A model generated the notes under the pieces. It saw nothing but the letters and a program-made list of their open reading frames with translations. It did not search any database and had not been told where the DNA came from. DNA of 64,000 nt, taken from the NCBI GenBank assembly GCA_019188255.1, contig JAETXT010000001.1, forward strand, positions 3,658,001 to 3,722,000, written 5' to 3'. The position numbers were made by a program, and so were the translations under genes. The DNA comes from Verticillium longisporum (taxonomy: Eukaryota > Ascomycota > Sordariomycetes > Glomerellales > Plectosphaerellaceae). Position 1 is the first letter of the stretch. Each line of letters starts with the position of its first letter. Below, one piece after another: positions 22,901-36,084 of the stretch.

Positions 22901-24759
22901 TCTTTCCCTCTTTTTCAGTTTGCGCCGGAGTACCTGGGTGCCCATCCACCGTAATCAGGTCCCTGGGTAAATTCCCTGGGTAGATGGATCCTGCCTGCCG
23001 TTGGCGGCCGAGTGGTCACTGTAGTCGTCTGAGTGAATTTCCAATATTCACCTGCTGCATCACCTGCTGCATCGAACCTGCCCCGTGGTCGAGTGAATTG
23101 GCGCCGGGACGCCAGGAAGAGCCAACCAAACTCAACTAGGGGCGGAGCAAAGGCCTCGAAGAACTGCACAAGCGGCAGGAGCGGACGGAAAAGGGAGGGA
23201 ACAGGAGCGCTGGCTGGGTCTTCCTGCCGTGTCCCTGTCCCTGTCCCTGCTGCAGCTGCAGCTGCAGCTGCGCCTGCGCCCGCACTTACTTGTACACTTG
23301 CGGTTGTGGTCATGGTCCTGGTCCTGGTCCCGGTCGTGACTTGTGCCGCACCACTGGCGCCCGGGTGCAACTGCTGCATCTGCACTGTATTCTGATCTTA
23401 CCCCCTTCTCCGTGCGTCCCTTTTGTGGTGAAGGATCATCAGTCATCCCCCGAGCGGGCCTCCTCCGGCATCGAACCGTCTCTCATCACACTCAGGGTTC
23501 AAGCCTCCATCGCTCAGTGGTCAGCTCTCTTGGAGCTTTGAGTCCGGCCCGGCTGAAATCTGTGTTCTGCGGGCGTTCATTTGACTGACCAAACTTGTCA
23601 GCTCTGCTGGCGCACGCAAGGCGCTGAGACACGCTTCACCGATTGTCTCCCTCGACACGTCCCCGAGGTTTTAAGACAGAGCTTGTCTCGCCAGGCGCCT
23701 CTCACGCATGACGGATAAGGTTGCGTGTTTCTTGTCTTCGGCACTGTCGCCATCATGGCAATTCCGCTCATTACCGCCACACAGCAGAACTGCGGACCCA
23801 ACCGTCTGGGTGAAGGAAGACGCACCAGTACACCATCACCCCTCTCTCTCTCGTTTCCATGCATCCGAGCAACCTTCGGCTGTCGGCGTCGTTGCGGGTT
23901 TTGCCCTCTGCCCCAACACGGTGCTGCTAGGCCTTGCCTGTCGAGATGGCCAATTGCGCAAGCGTGGTAGTCATCTTGGCATCGCGGGCCTTCTCTACCA
24001 ATGTCCGTCCGCTGGTGCGCCCACAATCGTCCCGTCTGTCCACGCGCGTTTACATTGGCCTGACCGTCTGAGCGTCTGGTGGGAATGTGGGTATCAGATG
24101 GTGGTGGTGGGCGGGCGGCACCCATCTCCAGCGCTTCTCCAGGCGATCCACAGACCCGGGCCAAGTAGGTCCGCCTTGACTTGTCCGATGGCCCCCCGCC
24201 CTCCCCAGCTGCATCCAAGGTTCGGTGGAAAGTCACTCAGCAGCAGAGGCACTCGTGAACGACTGAAACTTGCACAGATCCATCTGCCATCGCACACCAG
24301 CTCCATTATCGTGTGCCTTTCAGGTAATGTGGTCATCGTCATCACACCCCTCCGGGTCTGTAGCATTTTCGTGCCTGGCTGTTCCAGGACCTGACCGGGG
24401 ATTCGTGTCATGTACTTACCGGGCTACAAGCTTCCAGGCTTGGAGGCCCCTGAGCTGAGGCCAGGTTGCTGCACCGGGCTAAAAGTCTACAGTTCCGCTG
24501 AAGGCCACTCCGGAATACAGGAAATCGGGACGTCCGCCAGCCATCTGCACAGCAATCATCAAGCTGATCAGTGTCCACAGCACCAGCTCGCGTTCTTCCG
24601 TCACAGACCTCGTCACAGACCTCGTCACAGACCTTGTCACAGACCTCGTCAGATAACGTCGCACTAGGAGCAAGCCTCTATTTTGATTTCCATAGTGAAG
24701 TCTGCGTCGTATGTCCAACATCTAAGTAGCATACCGTCAAGCCCGGAATCACATCAACA
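19969..24759. other. 4.8-kb gene-poor region
   Basis: No gene is supported. CT-rich tracts at about 21890-22000 and 22520-22660 look like fungal promoters or 5' leaders. The second is followed by ATG at 22722, which stops after five codons. Open frames of 150-230 codons occur on both strands over the same bases (for example 23598-24394), without domain-like content. A 12-base tandem repeat lies at 24602-24649. Confidence 0.5.
24602..24649. repeat. 12-base tandem repeat, four copies
   Basis: Four copies of CACAGACCTCGT stand head to tail; the third has one C-to-T change. Confidence 0.95.
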
Positions 24760-24842
24760 GGAGGAGTGGCCGAGCGGTCTAAGGCGCTAGCTTCAGGTGC
24801 TAGTCTACATTGTAGGCGTGGGTTCGAATCCCATCTCCTTCA
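24760..24842 (+). tRNA. tRNA-Leu (anticodon CAG)
   Basis: An 83-base class II tRNA without an intron. The acceptor stem GGAGGAG pairs with CTCCTTC (one G-T pair), followed by discriminator A at 24842. The D-arm is GGCCGAGCGGTCTAAGGC. The anticodon stem CTAGC/GCTAG has loop TTCAGGT (anticodon CAG, reading CUG). The long variable arm TCTACATTGTAGGC and the T-arm GTGGGTTCGAATCCCAT are both intact. The long variable arm and anticodon agree on leucine. CCA is not encoded, as expected. Confidence 0.95.
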
Positions 24843-26705
24843 TCTAACACATCAATTTTGTAATGATTTGGCATAACCCCTTTTTGACTATCGTTTTTGA
24901 AACAGGTAGCACGTCTCACATTCGACCAAAGCCTGGCACATGTTTTTGCAGAACATCACCTATTGCATATTGTCTCGCACGTTTGTCAAGCGTTTCGACG
25001 CCTCCCAAGACCCCAGTCTGAATCCTTGCACGGCACTACCGCCGCTGTGGTCTGTCTTGGAAAAAGCGAAAGGTGACCAGTACCAGTGCTTTCTTACCCG
25101 AGTCGCTCAGGGGTGCATCGGCTTCTGTTTTGGCACCTGCGCAAATAGAACCTGTTCTTAACAGCGAAGCCCTTGGAGGATACCCTGCAACGACGGCCCG
25201 TACGTTAGTCAAGGCTGACCAAAACGCGCCGAGCCGGAGGACACGATCGAAACCGAGCAGGCCTGTCCGGGGCTAGCCGGAGGTAAGTACATGTATGCTC
25301 AGCCAAACACGGTAGCAGTGACGGAGATTGGGGACCAGGGCCAGGATGTTGACTCTCCTACTGTGCCATGGCATGTTACAAGAATCTGACCGCTGCATCT
25401 ACCAGGAGAAAAGTCATTAAGCGAGGTGAGCAGTCGCTCGGATCAGCGTCTGATCTGCAGGGGCCGCCGGCTGGCCCGGAAGTGCTCGAATTTGGGGAGA
25501 ACAACAACAGGAACCCCTTCGAGAGCCACCGGCGACGGAGCTCGGGTGCCGGGCCTAGGCATGTGCCTTGTGAGACCGTCCGCAGCGTCTTCCGAACAGA
25601 AGCCCCTCGTGCCGGACCGGAAGAACGGCCCCGCATGGGAGGGAGGCCGGTTTGGCTCCGGGAGCATGTCGGCGTGATCAGTCCTTAGAAAGGTGAATGC
25701 AGGTGTCTGAGTATGTTTGGATGTCGAGGAGGAAAGTCTGCAAGTCGAGTTTGGGGGTCCTGAGAAACGTGATCGTGGCCTGCATCTTCGACTGTCTTGT
25801 CTAATTAGCAGTGCTCTCTCACTTTAGCTCCTGGACTGTCACAACAGGACCTACAGGTCGCACTACTTGACCTCTTTGCCCCTCAAGTCTCACTCGATTA
25901 CACCCACGTTTCACTGGATATTGTCTTCCGCGTTGTGTTCTCTATGCCCTGTGAGAGAAACTGACCCGAAGTCGCCAACCTCTGGGAGAGCATCATCCAC
26001 CCAATCAGGCGCCTTATCGCTGCCAATGTCACTACGCGCCGCCCCTCCAAAAGCTCGCGGCTACAGGCCCCCAACCAGGGCGCATCGCAGCCAACATCGA
26101 ATACCATTGGACGGCAGCACCATTCCCATGGCCTTCCTGCTCACGAGTCCGCCCAGACAATGCACGTCGGTCGGTAATGCTGCCGGATCCTGCGGCATGC
26201 GGCCTGTCGAGTGGCCAGGTGGCCGAGTATCTGAACCCTGGAAAATGGATTGACCTCCCAAGCTTTGAGAGCTTCCTCCCCCGCCCTGGTTCTTTATATC
26301 GACCTGGCACTGCTGTCGCGAGGCGCGCCACTTACTCTTCCTCTTTGTTCGTTAATTCAACTTCTTTGATTAGAGATTTGACGATCGCTTTTACTGCCGC
26401 CCTGTGATTCAATAGGCAGGAGCACCCTACCCGCAACAAAAGAATTGGACGACTCGATATTGTTGCGCTCGCGTCGCGTGGCTGTGCTTGAGGTGAGAAG
26501 GCTCCGTAGCGACAACAGATGCGGGGGGAGAACTGTACCCAGTACCTCTTGTCTCTCGACTTCCTCCTTCCTTCTGCCCTTGTGCTTCGCAGGCTGACCT
26601 GTCATCAGCAGCTTTCCCAGCACTGACTTGGGATACGGTGGTCGACCGAGGTACAGAGCCGCTTTTTGGGCAACAAGATTACAACTCATATTGGCAATCA
26701 TCACC
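24843..26705. other. Intergenic region downstream of tRNA-Leu
   Basis: Several frames of 70-130 codons exist (for example 24940-25161, ending Cys-rich, and 25368-25688). None has a recognisable domain or splice-consistent continuation. I annotate no gene here. Confidence 0.5.
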
Positions 26706-27129
26706 ATGTCGCAAAAATTTGATCCCCGTGGGTGCATCCATGCCTTCTCAGATTAAGCGCCAAAGCTCACGATCAAATAGCTCCCTCCTCGTCCTCTGGC
26801 AAGAGATTCTTTGGCAGTTCGTTACTTCTTGGAGATTGCTTTCGCGCTGTCGTTCCTGTTGACTGACCTTGCCAGTACCTCGAAAGAGCTACCCCGCGCC
26901 TCCCGCCGCTGCCTCGATCCCGCTTCCAACCTCCCCTCCCGCTCAACAAACTACGTTCTCATACCCTCTTCCTCCACAGGGCGCTCAATCTGGCCAGCAT
27001 CAAGCAACAACATTCTCGGTGCCACCTCCTCAACAGCCGTCGCCGTCTCTGGCGCAGCCAAAGGGATATCCACCTCCACCATCCGCTGGGCAGCCGGGCG
27101 AGGCCACGCATTACCCCGCGCCCCCGTGA
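26706..27129 (+). CDS. Possible small proline-rich protein
   Basis: Unrecognised; low confidence. An ATG in good context (ATCACCATG) opens a 22-base exon (MSQKFDP). A 148-base intron at 26728-26875 fits, with a strong branch site just before its 3' end (GTTGACTGACCTTGCCAG). Its donor, GTGGGT, is weaker. The second exon encodes PRKSYPAPPAAASIPLPTS... and ends YPAPP at TGA 27127-27129. The product would be about 93 residues, 30% Pro, with many Gln and Ser and no Cys, signal peptide or membrane segment. A good donor (GTGAGC) overlaps the stop at 27126, so the gene may continue into another exon that I cannot find. Confidence 0.35.
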
Positions 27130-30100
27130 GCCAAGCTGTCTGTTGGAGCGCAGATGCGCGGAGTGGTAACCCGCGTGGATAGCCTCGCAGGGCCTGCGTC
27201 CCGAATAGTCCACGAGGGGTGCAAGAGCCCAACTCGGTGGAACACGGCTTTGCCAAGAGCGAGCGCTGGACGGGCGGGCACGGGAGACACGGCACCCACG
27301 CGGAGCAGAGGCAGACATCTCTCCCTAGTTTGAAGGGTCAAAGAGAGCGACAGGCATGGATTCACGAGGTGAAAGACGACAACGTCGTAGCAAGTGGGAG
27401 AACCATGATCTGAGGAAAGGGAAAAAAAAAGCAGGCACATATCTCTCTCAATGGCATGGTCAGCCCACTGACACGAGGCAAAGACAAGTCCTCGGGCACG
27501 GGGAAGAAAAGTCCAGATCAACAACACCAACGGGCTTGCCACACCTGTCAGACGATCACCTCCCTCCTAAGTAGGCCCTCGGTGCCGTCTTCCGCCATGA
27601 CAGACAGAGGTTGTCGATCTTTCATCCATCATTAATTGTGGGCAACATGCCCGCCCATGTACGACATTCGATGTGTCGGCAAGCACATGCTCTTTCCCCC
27701 TCCCCGACCACCTCCGAGATCGACAGCAAAAGGCGTTCCCATGTATGCGCCGTCCACTCATCAGCCCGGATATCAGGTAGTTCCAGACATCCGTCAGATG
27801 TATGTGACGGCGCGCGCTACTGCTGTCTGGGGAATATTAGTTTATCGTCTCTGCATGAAATTATCGCTCCCGCTGTCGCACTCCCTCGTCGCTGTTGGTT
27901 GTGTCAACACACCATCTTTCCCCAGGAACACAATAAAACAAAGAACTGGAAGAAGTAGAAGATGCAAGCCCCCCAACCTCTCCTTCCAGCCGCATGTGAT
28001 CTCGCCTGCACTCTCTCCCTCGCTCTCCGCAGACCTCATTTGCCAATCTCATCTCCCCCGCGCGCAGCGCCACTCTCGGCGCCGTCCTCACGCCTCTCTG
28101 CTGCGCCAGAAAAAGTGCCGTCATCGAGACAAGTCGACAGCGTGCACATGTTCGGCGCAACCTCGTGGAGACTCTGAACCCACGTTCTCTGGCCTGTGTG
28201 TTCTCGGCCCTCATCGTCCCTCACCAGCCGGTGCAGCTGGGCGGCGGACGAGGGGGGCGCAAAGGCATGACCGTATCCCGATGCGTCGGCGTGCATCGCG
28301 ACTGCCCGCCCCGGCCACCAAGCCTTATTTCCCCAGGCTCACGCTCAACAGGCCAGACCGAGTCCACCTTCTAGCGCGCATCCTGGCGTTTTCATCTGCC
28401 CCCAACACTCCCTGGCCTCGTTCTCGAGAGGGGGGCAGAGGATCAGAGGAGCAGGAAGAGAGTGGAAATCATCAGTTTTTCCCTCTCCTGCTCGACCGAC
28501 AAAGTTTCGATCGTGTCCACACATGGCCCGAATAAGCTAATCGGACCGGGCGAGCTCCCAATGCTGCGGCTGACCCTGGTCCCCGTCGTGAATGCGCCCT
28601 CGTTCCGAAGAGGATATAGACAGGCAAAACAATTGTTCGCCCCGCCACTGTCAGCATGGCAGCGGGGACTCGGGGCGAAGGAAGGCTGAAGACATGTCGC
28701 GAGACAAGGAAAGAGCAGAAGAGAACAGGGACCAGGACAAGGACCAGGACAGGGACTAGGTAGGGGACAAGGTGCTTCTGCTTCACATGGGTTGCTCATC
28801 GACGAGAACGCCTTCTCAGCGCTATCATAACACCACCTCTCGAGGATGAAGGGAACCGAGACGGTACTGGGCACGCAGGCAGGCAGGTGCTTCAACGTCA
28901 AGTTGGTTCCGGGTCAGATGTTGCGGTCCACAGACAGCCGTGTTCTGGTCGCGATCGCATGATTGCCAGCTTGATCGATGCGTGGAAAATGGCGAATGGG
29001 GTCTTGGCGCAGGTCAACATCATGCTAGTACGATGCCAAGATGCGTCTCACACACTTACTCAACACGACCACGACGACATCTTGTCTCCCCTTCTCTCCG
29101 GCGTGATCCACACACACCGAAGTGCGGATGCGACCCCTCATTACCCATTCTGCGCTTCTCTGTGGCGTTCCAGAAAGACCGGTGCCTGCATTGGCGGGCT
29201 GCACGACCGCTGGCGGCCACGGGGGGATGCAGACAGGAACGGTCTTACTGCCTGCGCGGGCTGAGGATGGCGGACATGTTGAGAGGGTGTCCTCGCCTCG
29301 TTGCTTCGCCTATTCGCTTGATGCTTACTTGGGACCTGCGTGTCTCAGCACACTACATGAAGACACCTCTTTCTCGATCCAAGACACAACGTCATATGTT
29401 AGACAGCGCGACAGTAAACAACTCTTACCTCGGTCTCCTCGTGAATGACGCATGAGCAGACATGTAGGGCCGCCATCGTCACCATGGCTGCCCTCCGAAG
29501 TATGTCCTTTCGCGTCAGTAAATCGACCAAGGCGTTTTCTGCTTCGAAGTTCCCCAGTCTGAGATGCAAACCTACCTCTGCTGCCCGCACCAATAAGCAG
29601 TGGTCATAAGTTCCAGGCCTCGACATCTGTGGGGACGCGCCCCGAGCTATTGGATCTCAGCAGTTCAATACACGGCCTCCCCTCCTAAAAGAAGCAGCAG
29701 TACGGTTCTCCGTGGCTGGAGAAGTGGGACATGGACCGACACTCAACATGGGCCGCCTTCAAACTCCCTGTCAACCCCCATGACTCTCTCTCTTTCTCTC
29801 CACGTCGTCGCAGTCTCTCACCTTGCCTCGTTGAGAAGGGAGCTCGCTGTGGCTGCAGCGCTGGCCGCCGACAGCCGTCGGCTGGCTGGCTGAACACCTT
29901 GCAATCCATCAAGCCCCCGTCCGGGGCAGGGTACCGTCGGCAGGGTCTGCCGTAAGGACCCCAGATGTCAGCTTCAACCCAAACCTGGAAGGCCCAGCGT
30001 TCGCACGCAATCGAAAGAAATGAAGTCCTCTCCGCCTGGGAAGAAATTCCGGTAAATTCCCCAGCAATGCTCTGCGCCCGGGAAGATCGCTGGACCAGCG

Positions 30101-33100
30101 CGTACCTGATCCTCCCAACACGCGTCTGCTGACGGCAACTTATGGTGGTGGTGTGCAGGGTCGAGGTGGGGGGGGGTCATCCTGTGTTGCACGGCAGTGC
30201 TTCGACCGAGTAATCTGAATCCGCCCGACGTCCTGATCCTGCCTAACCCGTGAGCCCTGCATTCTCAACCTCGGAGCACAACTACCGGATAGAGTTAGCC
30301 CTTCCCGTCCCTCCCGCTTCGGTGGCCCTGGCTCAGTGGCAGGCCCGTCCGCTAGCCACACCACGCCTCGATAGCACCTTAGCGGAAGCCACTACTCGTT
30401 TCGTGCTTCGTCGCAAATCTCAACTGAGCCATTTTCCCTTTCGTCTACCCAACTGCCTCCTTCCTCCCACAGCATGTTCCCCACACACTATATCGCGCGC
30501 CAGAAGGCTAACAAGCGGTGCGAACTGCAACCGAGCCGTCCTTAGCAAAGAATCTCGCGGCATTGACGTACATCCGACACGGCTCAGTATGGTAGTGCTC
30601 AAATCTAACCCCTGCCCACCGCCATCGCGATAAGATTGTACGTAGGTGTTGTCGCTCCGGAAGATTTGGGGTCCGGCCGGGATCCTTTCCCTCGTGGCTC
30701 AGAGCTGCAGAGTTAGTCGGATGGCGCATGAACGATACCTTGGTGGCTGCTCAACTTCCGTACCAGGCCCATACAGGCAGTGGTTGCGCCGTCTTGGCGC
30801 CTCAAGATGAACTCTGTAAATGCCGGCTGTCCCTACTGTGATTTCCCGGTCTCACCTGCGGTAGCAATCTGTTAGTACTTGGTGCGAGATGAAATGGCGC
30901 TGGCAGACCCGTTCGTGTGACCGCGTGGTACTCGGATGGTGGCTGAATGCCGAATCGAAATGGGAATCCATCAGAGCTAGCATGGGACCGTTGCGACTGA
31001 GCTACTGTACAGTCAAAGTCAGATGTGGAAATGAGACTTGATCTTCTACATGTAGAACACCTGGAAATGCAACAGCACGGTTCTGCTGGCGACTTGGGCG
31101 ACGAAAATTGACAACAAACAAAGGACAATCGCGAAACTCAAAAGAAGATGACCGGCGGATTGTTTCAGAGAGATGGGACGAGATATCTGGCAACAGCTGC
31201 TTCTGCCTGCCCCTTCCCCCCCCTCCTTCTCCTCCTATTTGCGCTGTTGACATCTTCCTGCTGGGATTGCAATCTCGTTTGGGATTTTTGGGCCCGAAGG
31301 ATTATGTTCGAGTTCAGAGTGTGCTGTCTTCTGTTAAGTCGCTGAGCTCTGGGTGCATAGATGCGGCCGAGAAGTAAACCTGTCGATCGGACCAGACCAG
31401 TCTCGGGGTAGTCGAGGCTGCGTCGATCCAGGCAAAGGATCCTGTGGAACAAGCTCGATAGTGGGCAATTCTGGTCAGGCATGGCCCTCACTGTGTCAAG
31501 CAGCGTGGTGATGAGTATGCAGGGCTATTGCAGCACCGATCTCAAACTCCACAGAGCATGACGTCTTGCCCAGCTAGTTTCCCGTCGTAGCCCGGGTCGT
31601 TTTGTAGGCCGGAAAGACATACATCGTCGTAGAATAATAACTTAGCCAAATGCGACGATGGGCGAAATGCCCACACCTCGTGGCGGCTGTATGTGATCTG
31701 GCGCAGCCTCGGGAGTGACTGGCGCTGCCTTTGCTTTTTCACCTCGTGGTCACGGCAGTCCTGATCAAGACTGTGCGGTGTGCCTCTCTCTTCTTGACAG
31801 CTGCAGCCGTGGATCTGGAGAAGAAAGTATGATGGCACAGACGGACATTTCAACGCTGAAAGCCGAATTTCTGGCCATGCCGAAGAAGCAATGTCACAGA
31901 AGCCCGCCATGACCTGCCTGTTTGGTAGGCGTGGTGTTTCTAGAAGACAGGGGAGCAGGCACGTCAGCACAAGGGTTGCCAAAGCCATCGTGCTCCGGCT
32001 TCTTCTTTGGGCTGACGCGGACTGCGGCACCTTGCTCACAGGATTTGTAGTGCAGCTGTTGAAGCATCCGAGCCAACTCCCTTATCGCAAGATGGGTTTG
32101 CCTACGGTGAACGCTACTTCCTGTACAGTACCTACCAGAGGGACGTCATGCTCAGTGTTCAAGCCAGTTATTGATTAGCTGTCCTTGTTCACCCTAAGAT
32201 GCTTGCCTGCTTCAGGCCAGGGGTGGTCTGCGTTCGCCATTTGGGCAAAGCCCGTCGTACTTGGCCATTGTCCGGGACATGAGTGCTGCAATCAATGAGA
32301 GTAAAATTTCGTGAGTCAACACTGTCAGGTCGAAACATTATTGTGTGCGACACATGATGGTGAAGTTTACCTCAGTCATGTCACCCATGGGTTGCTCCTA
32401 TAGCAGCTCGAGAATGGCATTCCACAAATGGCTCTTGCTTGTTTCCCCCCAGAGGCTGGAGTGGTTGGCCAGAAAAGCGGCTGGTGTGGCCAATCCGCTG
32501 TCAACGCCCATCGGCAAAAATGTGATATTGCTTCCCAGTCCAGGGTCGCCAAAGAACTGACGCGCTTAACAGGGCGAGACCAGATTGAATACAAGATCCA
32601 GACGTATCGTTGGTCGGACCAGGACCGATGGACTGCGAAAAGGTACTCATTATTAGCAGGGTTGTATATACGTCGTGTGCAGTGAACTCGCCAAATCGCT
32701 GACAGGCTGGTGACATAGCTCATGAGTGGTCTGACCAACAAGCAACCAGCGTCTCCCTGTCAATTGGAACACAATTGGAGACGATGGCTGGGTTGATCAG
32801 CGGCATTCAGACAGCCACCGTCATGCCGTACATACAACATGCTTCTTTAGGATCGAAGCCGCGCTGCGTTTCTTTCCAGTACTGTGGCGCAAGCCAGCAA
32901 GATCAAGATTTATTATGATGATCAGCCCGGCCTGCGCAGTCTGGGCCACCTATCAAATCGGAGCCGAAGACAGCCGGCAGGTGATGTGAACATTTGCCGG
33001 TCTGGCCTGCGACTCAGTGCCGATCGGTTCGGACTACACGACTCAAGAGGCGGACGCAAATAGTCTTTGTGGTCGGGCTGGGAGCGACGGGAGAGTGCCA

Positions 33101-36084
33101 CGACAAGTGTTTGTTTTGTAGACGGCTCATGGATAGTGGTGGTCTTCTTGCGTCTGTGTGTCAGTCGCACGCCGCACGTCCACGACGGGGTGGGTGCCCT
33201 TGGGCCGCCCTGACGGCGTCAGCCCACCCTGAACTTAGACCAACCGTCTGGTACGTGGCTGGCAGGAGGAGTGGGGAGGGCGACTAACTGGGACTGGTCA
33301 CAGTTGCGGTGGTCTTTGAAGGCAAACGCACCCAAGTGGGCACCCGCATGTGTCGTGGGTCGTGATTTTAGGCATTCCAAGAGAGGCCCTGCTGGCCTGA
33401 AACGGCCATCTGTCATTGAGCCAAGTAGGGGACGTTTGTTGTTGGGTGGGTTGCGGCAAGTAGAGTTGTAACGGTTGCTACGCTGAAGAGAGGTCGGTTC
33501 AGGCCAAGCCGAGAAGCTAGCCAAGATGGCGGTCCAACCTTTGTTGAACCAACGTTGTGAGACAACTGGGTTGTGCTAGGAGAAGTGGGCCAGCGCCCAC
33601 GACGAGAATGGCGATGCGATCACGAGGGTGATTCCGTCTGATCTCGTCGACTGCAGTTGGTGTCGCAACTCGACAATTGAGTGCAGAAGCAAGACTGGTG
33701 GGTGCGGTGTGATGACAGTGCAGGCTCTAGTGGAGGGGAATCTGATTCAGACAGAGGAGGTTGTGGCGCTCGAGGTGCGCCGACGCTGATGCGGAGCCGA
33801 GACATGAGTACGGTGAGATAGGTGGGTGTGTGATAGCGGTGGATGATGGCGGCGCCTGGCTGGGACGCATCATGGATTTGCTCTCGACGGGATATGAAAA
33901 TTGGGCAACGGGAAACGGAATAAGGCTACTGAGCCATCACGACGTCAGCTCGAGAGCAAGAGGACCGATCGTTCACTCGCCCGTAGGTCGATTGTGATAC
34001 GTAAGGTAGGCAGGACCGGTACCTCAGATTGGCAGGAAGCATCGATCAGCGCTGCCTGCGTGTGCTTGCCGCCAGATCTTGGTCATGACGCCTCTTGTGA
34101 GGGTCCCGCTCCTGTACGGTGCGCGACAGGACGACAGGACTGTCGCGTCTTGGCTGTCAACCAGGCTCCTCTCCTGTGTGGACAGTGGACACCCAAGGAT
34201 CAATCTGATCATCAAGGATGGACAGGGCACACTGACTGCCAAGAAGCTTGCGATACTGACAACAGGCCCCCTGTACGTCCAACGATTCGCCACTTTTACA
34301 GGCGACGGGGCCGACGACGGCTGTCCGACGCCCTGGCGGGGCAGCGGGCTAGCGGGCAGTCACGACCGGCCCTATTCTGGACTCGTACTCCCTGGTCACC
34401 TCGAGCCCTCAGCCAGTGTCACCAGGGCAAGACGCGACTGCAGTGCTGACTGGCGGCACAGCAGGCGACTAAGTCATCCCCAGTGTGACGACCTCCCGCA
34501 AGGAGCGTTCCAGCTCTTTCTGACGACTCTCCAGCCGATTGAGTGTCCTTGGGGGGACCATCTCGGGGCGCGAGCCAAAGTCTGGAAATACTTAGGTGCC
34601 TATGTACCAAGGTAGGAACGAGATTAGAACAAGAGATTCAATCTCCAGCAACATCCTCCTGCTAGCGGGTAGGTACTTGTGCGTTCAAGTGGCAGGTCCC
34701 GCCAGTCCGTCGGGGGACTCCTGCCCATACCTACGCCATAGGCAAGTGTGGTTGGTACCTGCGAAGTCCGCACCGCACCGCGGCCGCGTCGTGATTGGGG
34801 TGGTGGAGTGGAGGGCTGAGAAGGGTGGGTCCTGTAGTGTGATCTTCACACACCCCCTTCCCCTTGTCGCCTAGTCAGGGATCAGGGGGGTAAGAGGGGC
34901 AACCACCCAGCTTTACATCCTCGCATGGCATCAATCGATGCCCCTGCAGCCCCAAGCAGGAAGTCCTCTGGTGCCCTCATGCGCTTCGAAGGGGGGGCGA
35001 AATCTCTCGCAGCGCCATGGATTTCTTCCGTCTCGGCGCCCAGATACCAGAGAGGGTCGCCCGTCAGCTCGTCAGGTCCAGGGGTATCCCCTCCCCCATG
35101 GACTTCCCTCGGAAGAGCACGATCCAGCAAAAAAGGCCACCGCAAGAACTTCGTAGGTACCATGACGGGTTTCCATGGCCCTTGATCCCCAGACCAGACC
35201 AAACCAGGAAACCTTCATTATTGGCGGCGTTGTCTCGACCCCCCTTTCCCCTTGTACCCCCCCGGTCGAACCAGTCCCAACACTCGATGCTAGCGCATGG
35301 AGAGCTCCATCACGAGAGAAATACCCGTCCCGAGTCTTCGTTGATGTGTGGTTGGGTGCGCGGACGTGCTACCCCAGTCCCAGACTTCGACCCTCTTGTC
35401 CATCCCCCGTACCTGTCAGGCAGCGGGATCCGTAACAAAGAACAAGAAGGTACACAAGCAGACCCCGGCACCCGCCATCGCGGCCCGCCGCCTATACATA
35501 TCTTCCTCCCCTCCCCTTTCTCTTCGTAGTCCAAGGGAAAGGGATCTCTGGTTTTACGTCCGTCCACGCCATCCATGAGCATCTGAGACCTTACGCCTTG
35601 TATCAAACGAACCACCCCGCCGGCTCTCACGTCTGATAGCTGTACACGTTATGCGGTACCGACTTCGACTTCAACCTACGCATTGACTGACGAGATCGAG
35701 CGAACGCCACGGTCACATAATTCTTTTACCCACCAGAGCGTGGTCCAGCCAGACGACTTATATCGGCTCGTCCCAAGCACGGCCACCGTGATCCAGCCCC
35801 TCATCAGTGCGAATGAGAAACTGTCCTTGATGGAGGATTTCTGACACTGGTCACCGTTTCCAATCCGCGGCTCTCCACCATTCCCACACGCGCAGCGTTG
35901 CGCCTTGGCACTTCACGTCCCTTTACTTTCACAGCAGTACACCCGCTACAACCAGTCTCGGCCTCGCGCACAACTGCACCGGCACCGCCTGGTACTCTTG
36001 GATACAACATCAATTGTCCAAAGACCGCTTTTTTACTTTGCTTCGGAGTAGATATCATACCTATTTTCATCATCAACCACAACA
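27130..36084. other. 9-kb gene-poor region
   Basis: No gene is supported. Open frames reach about 300 codons (27636-28535 on +), but residues look random and overlap others on the opposite strand. A purine-rich imperfect repeat of (A/G)GGACCAGGACA occurs around 28725-28760. I see no terminal repeats, transposase-like motifs or AT-rich RIP-like blocks. The last 300 bases before 36085 are the presumed receptor-gene promoter. Confidence 0.5.

Noticed and set aside
23598..24394. Overlapping frames of 212 and 228 codons on opposite strands
   Set aside because: Neither shows a domain, signal peptide or good start context. Mutual overlap suggests chance in stop-poor DNA.
27636..28535. 300-codon + strand frame in the gene-poor block
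   Set aside because: The residues have no domain-like order, and overlapping minus-strand frames are equally long. I see no coding evidence.
34925..35185. 86-codon frame MASIDAPAAPSRKSSG...
   Set aside because: It has a plausible start context but no splice continuation or family. It overlaps an equally long minus-strand frame.
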